DNA from: a virus
Reading direction: 5' to 3' (one strand)
Virus record (IMG/VR): IMGVR_UViG_3300004807_000007
Span: 1-36,144 of that record
Length of the DNA: 36,144 bases
The notes below the pieces were generated by a model. The model was not told the DNA's origin. It did not search any database and saw only the letters and a list, made by a program, of their open reading frames with translations. Position numbers and translations under genes: made by a program. The first letter of the stretch is position 1. Every line of letters begins with the position of its first letter. Of the stretch, positions 32,561 through 36,144 are shown in pieces.

Positions 32561-32642
32561 CGCACTCAAGTTTGCTGTATAGTAGGGGGAAAGGACGAAA
32601 ACCCGCTACGCTTCACTTGACAAGGCCCTTCTTATGCGTTAC
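32557..32642 (+). ncRNA. Candidate structured RNA with three nested stems
   Basis: GTAACGCA (32557-32564) is exactly complementary to TGCGTTAC (32635-32642). Inside it TCAAGT (32566-32571) pairs with ACTTGA (32615-32620), and inside that GTAGGGG (from 32582) pairs with CCC-g-CTAC (32602-32609). Three nested helices in 86 non-coding bases suggest a structured RNA or a regulatory leader for the gene at 32695. No known RNA family is recognised. Confidence 0.45.
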
Positions 32643-32682
32643 TATGTTATTTAAGATCGCACAAAAAACTGCCTCCACAAGG

Positions 32683-32689
32683 TTAAATA
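32683..32689 (+). promoter_or_regulatory. TTAAATA box five bases before an ATG
   Basis: GGTTAAATAATTGTATG: the box ends five bases before the ATG at 32695, the same spacing as at 12188 and 23013. No ribosome-binding site is visible between. Confidence 0.4.
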
Positions 32690-32694
32690 ATTGT

Positions 32695-32877
32695 ATGAAA
32701 GTCGTCCAAGATCCATTCAAAACAACAGTAAAAGGCCTCACAGATGCCAATGTTCGCGTGGCCTGTAGTCGCATACAAGATAAGATAGTAATGTATGGCC
32801 TTTGTTCAGATCGTGAATGGGCCTACTATCAACGACACACAAATGGACAAATCAATCAAAAAGAAGCCTTTTCCTAG
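32695..32877 (+). CDS. Small protein, 60 aa, unknown
   Basis: Sixty residues: MKVVQDPFKTTVKGLTDANV, then RVACSRIQDKIVMYGLCSDR and a polar tail. No family recognised. The frame is open further upstream (to 32572), but that part would run through the nested stems and has no ribosome-binding site, so the ATG at 32695, right after a TTAAATA box, is chosen. The stop codon lies within the loop-to-stem region of a terminator hairpin. Confidence 0.6.
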   Translation: MKVVQDPFKTTVKGLTDANVRVACSRIQDKIVMYGLCSDREWAYYQRHTNGQINQKEAFS

Positions 32878-32888
32878 GCTTATTTTTG
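32864..32888 (+). terminator. Intrinsic terminator overlapping a stop codon
   Basis: AAGCCT (32864-32869) pairs with AGGCTT (32876-32881) across six bases, followed by ATTTTTG. The TAG stop of the gene at 32695 is at 32875-32877. The AGTATACT palindrome begins directly after. Confidence 0.75.
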
Positions 32889-32902
32889 TAGTATACTAAA
32901 TA
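32889..32902 (+). promoter_or_regulatory. AGTATACT palindrome overlapping a TAAATA box
   Basis: TAGTATACTA (32889-32898) is a perfect ten-base palindrome; AGTATACT recurs at 33468 and 34933 in other gaps. It overlaps TATACTAAATA (32892-32902), an 11-base string shared with the divergent region at 31564-31574. TATACT would also suit a -10 element. No convincing -35 is seen. Confidence 0.45.
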
Positions 32903-32924
32903 CTTAAGCACAGCAAAGAATTCA

Positions 32925-32989
32925 CTCACGCAACGTGAGCGTTGTAAGGGCCAGGAACGCTGATTTGGCGTGTGCGGTAAATCCAAATC
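32925..32989 (+). ncRNA. Candidate structured leader with three consecutive hairpins
   Basis: CTCACG-CAA-CGTGAG (32925-32939), AGCGTT/AACGCT (32938-32961, sharing two bases with the first stem) and GATTTGG/CCAAATC (32962-32989) follow one another, the last two directly abutting. The segment lies between the AGTATACT site and the gene at 33014. No known family recognised; it could be a leader that controls that gene or a small RNA. Confidence 0.45.
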
Positions 32990-33013
32990 ATCCTAAAACA
33001 TTACAACGAGATT

Positions 33014-33451
33014 ATGACAAACGAATACTTAACATATCAACAACGCAAACAACATTGGCGTCTAGTAGACTGGCTTAAAGAACGAGGCATCACATCTACA
33101 GATTTGGATACACATCCTTGTATTGATGACCTAATTTTGCTGATTAATATTCGTGATGAATTTTGGTCATTAATGACCTTGAGCGAGCAAGCCACTTGGG
33201 GTGCTCAATGGGGATATACCTATGGCAAACGACAGTTTATAAGACCACGGACCCTAGCCAAGTTTGAACGTATAATATTAACAATAAACAACAGAGAACA
33301 ACTCAAAGCTGAACAAAGGCAATACATTAAGGCATTACGCAACGAACAATTAAAACGGAGTCATAATAGTGAAGCGAAAGGGCTCCGCTCGCACAGTTTA
33401 GATACGCGGACTGTGAACAACGAGTGTGCTGTGGATTGCCCATACTTCTAA
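33014..33451 (+). CDS. Unknown protein, 145 aa
   Basis: Protein of 145 residues. First part helical with many Trp (HWRLVDWLKERGITSTDLDT; DEFWSLMTLSEQATWGAQWG), then basic (NREQLKAEQRQYIKALRNEQ). The last 30 residues have a different, polar composition, and the DNA coding for them is rich in short inverted repeats (CACAGT/ACTGTG at 33395-33418), so the C-terminus may have been extended into a structured region. No family recognised. The start lacks a clear Shine-Dalgarno sequence. Confidence 0.65.
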   Translation: MTNEYLTYQQRKQHWRLVDWLKERGITSTDLDTHPCIDDLILLINIRDEFWSLMTLSEQATWGAQWGYTYGKRQFIRPRTLAKFERIILTINNREQLKAEQRQYIKALRNEQLKRSHNSEAKGLRSHSLDTRTVNNECAVDCPYF

Positions 33452-33462
33452 CAAAGTGTGGG
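33439..33462 (+). terminator. Hairpin overlapping a stop codon (weak terminator candidate)
   Basis: CCCATACTT (33439-33447) pairs with AAGTGTGGG (33454-33462), nine pairs with one T-G, loop CTAACA that holds the stop codon. Only TTG follows, so termination may be weak. The layout matches the terminator at 32864: hairpin over the stop, then AGTATACT. Confidence 0.5.
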
Positions 33463-33467
33463 TTGAG

Positions 33468-33475
33468 AGTATACT
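33468..33475 (+). promoter_or_regulatory. AGTATACT palindrome
   Basis: GAGAGTATACTATAGG; the eight-base palindrome lies six bases after a stem-loop and in front of the structured non-coding segment at 33489-33718. It is flanked by TTGAGAG (33463-33469) and CTCTCAA (33488-33494), an inverted repeat that could form a hairpin around it. Confidence 0.4.
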
Positions 33476-33488
33476 ATAGGCAAAGGTC

Positions 33489-33718
33489 TCTCAAGCAATA
33501 ATCTGTGTATCTCTGAAGTGAAGGGGCCCAAGAAGGCTTTTGAGCTTGAGAACTTGTAAGACTCAAATAGATTGTGATCTATTTTGCTGTCCTACGCTCT
33601 CAAGCCCAAGAGTAATTAAAATTTGTTTTGTTAACAATCACATAATAAATCACAACTTCTACGAAGTAGAGGTTGTTTATTATAGTGATAGGTCTTGTAA
33701 AGACCTCTTATTAATAAG
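33489..33718 (+). ncRNA. Candidate structured non-coding RNA / complex leader, about 230 nt
   Basis: Gene-free segment with many perfect stems. TCTCAAGC (33489-33496) and the identical TCTCAAGC (33598-33605) can each pair with GCTTGAGA (33544-33551), so two folds exclude each other. AAATAGAT-TGTG-ATCTATTT (33565-33584) is a perfect eight-pair hairpin. ACAACTTCTAC (33652-33662) pairs with GTAGAGGTTGT (33666-33676) over a GAA loop, extended by ATAATAA/TTATTAT to 18 pairs with a three-base bulge (33642-33683). AGGTCTT-GTA-AAGACCT (33690-33706) and the palindrome CTTATTAATAAG (33707-33718) run up to the ribosome-binding site of the next gene. Not a tRNA and no known family. Confidence 0.5.
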
Positions 33719-33726
33719 GAAATGAA

Positions 33727-34032
33727 ATGAGAACTGTAGATGTAATAGAATCTTTGTCTTATGACAAAGCACATCTTACGCCTAACCAATTAGGTCAAGT
33801 AGTTAATAGTTATACAGATGATGAATGGGCTCGTGTAGCTGAAATATTTCTTAGAGGTATTGGCAAAGAACATCAGGTACCTGGTAAGGTTGTTGGTATA
33901 TGTATGGGTATATGTGACTTCTATCGCGAAACTCAAATGCTAACACATAAACAAAAAATTTGGTTATTGGATCACCTGATCAAACATTGGAACCAAGTAG
34001 GAGTTGTTATGCGTAGTCAATTAATGTTATAA
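33727..34032 (+). CDS. Unknown protein, 101 aa, after a structured leader
   Basis: Protein of 101 residues, mixed helical (VVNSYTDDEWARVAEIFLRG; YRETQMLTHKQKIWLLDHLI). No family recognised. ATAAGGAAATGAA precedes the ATG, with AAGGA at the edge of the CTTATTAATAAG palindrome, so folding of the leader could affect translation. The stop is followed at once by AATAAATA and TATAAT-like sequence. Confidence 0.72.
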   Translation: MRTVDVIESLSYDKAHLTPNQLGQVVNSYTDDEWARVAEIFLRGIGKEHQVPGKVVGICMGICDFYRETQMLTHKQKIWLLDHLIKHWNQVGVVMRSQLML

Positions 34033-34045
34033 TAAATAAACTTAT
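34031..34045 (+). promoter_or_regulatory. AATAAATA box with conserved flank
   Basis: AATAAATA (34031-34038) continues as ATAAATAAACTTAT, identical over 14 bases to 2060-2073. TATAAT (34028-34033) overlaps its left edge and could be a conventional -10. It precedes the gene at 34058. Confidence 0.4.
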
Positions 34046-34057
34046 TAAGGAAATGTA

Positions 34058-34237
34058 ATGACCAAACAACTGGTGCAGAAATTATTGGATGAGATGCGTG
34101 AACAGGCCTACAACGAATGGCTAGGTCTGGACACATTTGAACAAATCAAACGTTTAGGTCAGACAGCGACACCCACAACGGCCACACGCGAATACCTGCG
34201 TGAAATCATAGCTGTACTTAGAAAGCAAAGGCGATGA
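34058..34237 (+). CDS. Small helical protein, 59 aa, unknown
   Basis: ATG at 34058 after AAGGAAATGTA, stop TGA at 34235-34237, giving 59 residues: MTKQLVQKLLDEMREQAYNE, then WLGLDTFEQIKRLGQTATPT and a basic helical end (REYLREIIAVLRKQRR). No family recognised. The next gene starts one base after its stop. Confidence 0.7.
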   Translation: MTKQLVQKLLDEMREQAYNEWLGLDTFEQIKRLGQTATPTTATREYLREIIAVLRKQRR

Positions 34238-34238
34238 G

Positions 34239-34697
34239 ATGACTCCAGACATTATAAGAGGCGGTGAACTAGTACAAACCACAGTTAAAATTCTAAATGA
34301 AATATGTCGCTATGATGGTGGCATAGAAACAGATGATGCTAGAATTTGGGATCATTGGCTACACACACTGACCAATCAAGACTGGCTAGATATGTTGGCT
34401 GCCGTGACAGCAGTCTACGAAGACGCACCTGGCGTATTTTACACAGCAGACACAGCAGTATTTGATCGTGCCAGTAAAGACCTAGCACGTAGCATAGCCA
34501 AAGACAAAGACTTTGTGGGCAGACCTAAGATCCGTGCCAGTGGCAATAAGAACACAGCCTGGCAAACCATTATGCGGATACGTGAAGTTGTTAATCGCTA
34601 TCGTGGACAGAACATACCAAATCGCCCTCCAAGCACGTATGGAGCCGCCAAACCGCCGCCTAACAAGGCCTTTGACGATAACTTTACGCAGGAGTAA
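34239..34697 (+). CDS. Unknown protein, 152 aa
   Basis: Protein of 152 residues with a helical, Trp-containing first two thirds (DARIWDHWLHTLTNQDWLDM; LAAVTAVYEDAPGVFYTADT) and a basic, Pro/Asn-rich tail (RGQNIPNRPPSTYGAAKPPP). No family recognised. It starts one base after the preceding stop and is probably co-translated with it. The basic tail may contact nucleic acid, but this is only from composition. Confidence 0.72.
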   Translation: MTPDIIRGGELVQTTVKILNEICRYDGGIETDDARIWDHWLHTLTNQDWLDMLAAVTAVYEDAPGVFYTADTAVFDRASKDLARSIAKDKDFVGRPKIRASGNKNTAWQTIMRIREVVNRYRGQNIPNRPPSTYGAAKPPPNKAFDDNFTQE

Positions 34698-34711
34698 TCA
34701 TATGCCTAAAT

Positions 34712-34903
34712 ATGGGTATGCCTGCCAAAACACCCCCAGCACCTGAACCAGAATACATACAACTACCAGATGGACGTAGATTTAGAGTCACGGATCTACT
34801 TAGGCCACCCAAGGATAAAATCAGCTACAACCTAAGAACACGCCTAATGTATGGTGCTAGAGGCCGTGGACGTAGTGGTAAAATTCCCCCTAGAGTGTTG
34901 TAA
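34712..34903 (+). CDS. Small basic protein, 63 aa, start uncertain
   Basis: Sixty-three residues: MGMPAKTPPAPEPEYIQLPD, then GRRFRVTDLLRPPKDKISYN and a basic end (RLMYGARGRGRSGKIPPRVL). No family recognised. The only good Shine-Dalgarno sequence (AGGAG, 34690-34694) is spaced for an ATG at 34702 in another frame, which gives just 14 codons (MPKYGYACQNTPST, to 34746) overlapping this gene. Either this gene starts at 34712 or 34718 by coupling, or ribosomes shift from the 34702 frame. Confidence 0.6.
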   Translation: MGMPAKTPPAPEPEYIQLPDGRRFRVTDLLRPPKDKISYNLRTRLMYGARGRGRSGKIPPRVL

Positions 34904-34930
34904 AAAAACCACAGACCAATTAATCCCAAT

Positions 34931-34942
34931 ATAGTATACTAT
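34931..34942 (+). promoter_or_regulatory. Palindrome ATAGTATACTAT (AGTATACT site)
   Basis: Perfect 12-base palindrome containing AGTATACT, in the 68-base gap before the gene at 34972. It is the third and longest copy of this motif. The leader after it holds AAAAAGGAG as ribosome-binding site. TATACT could act as a -10 element. Confidence 0.45.
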
Positions 34943-34971
34943 GCTTATCGTAACTAAAAAGGAGCGGCAAA

Positions 34972-35193
34972 ATGTCATACACAGATACAGTATTAGCAGG
35001 TGATCGTTTGGTAGCAAAACGCAAAGATGATGTAAAAACATTCACGGTAGCCTGGATCACACACAATGACGGTTGGGCTCGCAGTTTAGAACCAATGGGC
35101 TACCACGGTCCAGGTAAAGTATTTAAGATCAGTCGCAGAGGCAACGATGGACGTTTATTTGTTGGTCAGTACAAAGTTGTTGGTAGAATCTAA
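34972..35193 (+). CDS. Small basic beta-rich protein, 73 aa, unknown
   Basis: Seventy-three residues with alternating beta-type strands (DRLVAKRKDDVKTFTVAWIT; GKVFKISRRGNDGRLFVGQY) and a net positive charge, like a small beta-barrel nucleic-acid binder, although no family is recognised. AAAAAGGAGCGGCAAA precedes the ATG. It has its own AGTATACT site upstream and heads a run of small genes. Confidence 0.72.
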   Translation: MSYTDTVLAGDRLVAKRKDDVKTFTVAWITHNDGWARSLEPMGYHGPGKVFKISRRGNDGRLFVGQYKVVGRI

Positions 35194-35205
35194 GGAGGCC
35201 GCAGA

Positions 35206-35382
35206 ATGAAACCCAATCAAGATCGTTTAGATTCAGACTTAGAACTGTTAGATCTAGCTAGTGAACGAGCACGTCAGGCACTAGCACAAAACACACAGTA
35301 TCTTGTGCGACACGCAGAACGCATACTCAAAGCTACCAAACAACTTGAATTATTGGTTAAAGAGTTGGAGGCCGCAGAATGA
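35206..35382 (+). CDS. Small coiled-coil protein, 58 aa
   Basis: ATG at 35206, stop TGA at 35380-35382; 58 residues, wholly helical and Leu/Glu/Ala-rich (LDSDLELLDLASERARQALA; HAERILKATKQLELLVKELE). No family recognised. AAGGAGGCCGCAGA before the ATG is an unusually strong Shine-Dalgarno sequence; a 16-base copy (GGAGGCCGCAGAATGA) recurs at the end of this gene as the start region of the next one, which it overlaps as ATGA. Confidence 0.72.
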   Translation: MKPNQDRLDSDLELLDLASERARQALAQNTQYLVRHAERILKATKQLELLVKELEAAE

Positions 35383-35552
35383 CTTGGGAATATATGTTTT
35401 ATAGAGAGCCAAATCCATTTCAACACAAGTTGGATGGACAATTAACACGCAAATTATTACTAGAGGATCTTAATAGATTAGGTTCAGAAGGATGGGAAGT
35501 TATTAGATATAAAGATTCAGAGTATATGCTAAAAAGATTGATTAAAACCTAG
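35379..35552 (+). CDS. DUF4177-like small protein, 57 aa
   Basis: ATG at 35379, stop TAG at 35550-35552; 57 residues. WEYMFY at the start, LLLEDLNRLGSEGWEVIRYK in the middle and YMLKRL at the end match the pattern of DUF4177 proteins (short beta-alpha-beta, with LN.LG.EGWE), whose role is unknown. It overlaps the preceding stop by four bases and ends with the shared IKT codons and ATTAAAACCTA sequence. Confidence 0.72.
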   Translation: MTWEYMFYREPNPFQHKLDGQLTRKLLLEDLNRLGSEGWEVIRYKDSEYMLKRLIKT

Positions 35553-35581
35553 TATCTCCTTAGACATTTGACCTAGGTTTA

Positions 35582-35602
35582 CAGATCTACGCAGAAGATC
35601 TG
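35582..35602 (+). other. Hairpin CAGATCT / AGATCTG
   Basis: CAGATCT (35582-35588) pairs with AGATCTG (35596-35602) around a seven-base loop. It lies seven bases before the conserved hairpin copy B and has no counterpart in copy A, so it is an insertion or lineage-specific addition. Confidence 0.5.
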
Positions 35603-35604
35603 CT

Positions 35605-35647
35605 TGTGGCCCTGCTCTAAGACAGCGACAGCGGGGCATTTTCTTGA
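35605..35647 (+). terminator. Conserved hairpin, copy B (probable terminator or processed RNA end)
   Basis: GCCCTGCT (35609-35616) pairs with AGCGGGGC (35630-35637); the 13-base loop differs from copy A at two positions, and ATTTTCTTGAC follows in both. At the last stem pair, T-A here replaces C-G in copy A; at two other pairs only G-T exchanges are seen. It follows the DUF4177-like gene, as copy A follows the gene ending at 759, with ATTAAAACCTA and TCTCC upstream in both. Confidence 0.65.
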
Positions 35648-35660
35648 CTATAAGTATGTA

Positions 35661-35816
35661 ATGACAGCCAACACCATTCCAGGTACACAAACAACACCGT
35701 TTGGCATAGTGATTACAGATATAAAGATCTTTTACAGTCACGCTGAAAGAACCATTGATTTGGTAGAGATGCGTAGATTGTGGATAGATAAACAATTGAC
35801 TCGCAAAGATCAATAA
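35661..35816 (+). CDS. Small protein, 51 aa, unknown
   Basis: Fifty-one residues: MTANTIPGTQTTPFGIVITD, then IKIFYSHAERTIDLVEMRRL and WIDKQLTRKDQ. No family recognised. The ATG at 35661 is chosen; an upstream in-frame extension to 35604 would run through the conserved hairpin. The ribosome-binding site is weak, so confidence is moderate. Confidence 0.5.
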   Translation: MTANTIPGTQTTPFGIVITDIKIFYSHAERTIDLVEMRRLWIDKQLTRKDQ

Positions 35817-35858
35817 TGTATAATATACATATAGTTTAACACAAAGGGAGAAGAGACT

Positions 35859-36144
35859 ATGAGCACCAAATTTTTAGTATTATTTCAAAACGAAATACAA
35901 GTAGACAAAGACCCAGACTGGACATTGAGTTTTGAATTGGGTATGGCATTTGATCAACAAATCTCGCGAGATGAACCCTTACACACACATTATGTATTGC
36001 CTATTCAACAGTATAGTGAACTGCTGTTATGGTTACGCTTGATGAGTTTTGAAACTACTGAATCAGGTAGATTCTTAAAGCATCCTGTGTTAAACATAAA
36101 ACATTTACATTTGGATAGCGTTTTAGATCAATTGTTAGAAATTA
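35859..36144 (+). CDS. 5' part of a small gene that runs across the joint (unknown)
   Basis: ATG at 35859 after AAAGGGAGAAGAGACT, a strong Shine-Dalgarno. It opens MSTKFLVLFQNEIQVDKDPD, continues through MAFDQQISRDEPLHTHYVLP, and at 36144 is cut by the linear end; the rest lies at 1-137. The whole product is 100 residues, mixed alpha/beta, of unknown family. TATAATATACATATAG some 25 bases upstream could supply a promoter -10. Confidence 0.78.
   Translation, partial: MSTKFLVLFQNEIQVDKDPDWTLSFELGMAFDQQISRDEPLHTHYVLPIQQYSELLLWLRLMSFETTESGRFLKHPVLNIKHLHLDSVLDQLLEI
36025..36144. repeat. Right copy of 120-bp terminal direct repeat
   Basis: Identical to bases 1-120 and running to the last base. 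It lies inside the small gene that starts at 35859, so closure of the circle restores this gene. Confidence 0.95.

Noticed and set aside
32572-32694. N-terminal extension of the gene at 32695
   Set aside because: Open in frame, but it covers the nested stems and has no ribosome-binding site; the ATG at 32695 follows a TTAAATA box with the same spacing as other genes.
33540-33725. 61-codon frame in the structured gap
   Set aside because: It starts with TTG, has no ribosome-binding site and runs through three strong hairpins, ending just before the next gene; a non-coding role fits better.
33452-33726. Possible tRNA or tRNA-like gene
   Set aside because: Several stems are present, but no cloverleaf, T-loop GGTTCGA-type sequence or acceptor pairing could be found.
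1-36144. CRISPR array, insertion sequence or integrase with attachment site
   Set aside because: No regularly spaced repeat with unique spacers, no transposase or recombinase gene and no att-like duplication were found; the only long exact repeat is the terminal one.
1-36144. Stop-codon reassignment
   Set aside because: TAA, TAG and TGA all end convincing genes, often in overlapping ATGA or TAATG junctions, and no large gene is interrupted by an in-frame stop.

Overview
The window reads as one essentially complete genome of a tailed double-stranded DNA phage, moderately AT-rich and using the standard code (TAA, TAG and TGA all end genes). The first and last 120 bases are identical, so the molecule closes to a 36,024-base circle or carries 120-base terminal repeats; one small gene (35859 onward) runs across the joint and ends at 137. 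A P22-type portal and large terminase, tail adaptor and tail-hub-like proteins, and a lytic-transglycosylase ejection protein, with no tape measure, sheath or baseplate, suggest a short-tailed (podovirus) particle. Size, gene content and the lack of any recognisable DNA polymerase recall small aquatic podoviruses such as the HTVC010P group; that comparison is from memory and was not tested. The host cannot be named.

Layout. 35859 to 759: tiny helical, unassigned genes sharing one ribosome-binding cassette. 893-4012: likely small terminase, then a run of very small, mostly basic or histidine-rich proteins, closed by a terminator. 4076-12130: packaging and head module (unassigned protein, helical TerS-like protein, large terminase, portal, helical protein, scaffold, major capsid protein), closed by two hairpins. 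12201-23008: adaptor-like proteins, three long tail fibres or adhesins, a tail-hub protein and a tail-fibre assembly chaperone. 23042-29168: Gln/Gly/Pro-rich virion and ejection proteins, including the 841-residue protein with the transglycosylase domain. 29165-29813: a Dps-like ferritin and a coiled-coil protein. 29785-31522, minus strand: an overlapping accessory operon with a GNAT acetyltransferase, a GroES-like co-chaperonin, an FkbM-type methyltransferase and an unknown protein. 31598-35816: HNH endonuclease and small unassigned genes, with most of the non-coding DNA of the genome.

Regulation. A T4-late-promoter-like octamer (CATAAATA five times on the plus strand, TATAAATA twice on the minus strand) lies in gaps just before late genes and the accessory operon; several genes start five or six bases after such a box, which predicts leaderless mRNAs. 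A different palindrome (AGTATACT) appears three times in gaps of the right arm, twice followed by a strongly base-paired non-coding segment. Two copies of one hairpin, with a compensatory base-pair change, flank the gene block that spans the joint.

No gene-free stretch exceeds about 280 bases. No tRNA, rRNA, CRISPR array, insertion sequence or integrase was seen. No replication protein, stand-alone endolysin or holin could be recognised, so those functions are either supplied by the host or sit in the unassigned small genes.
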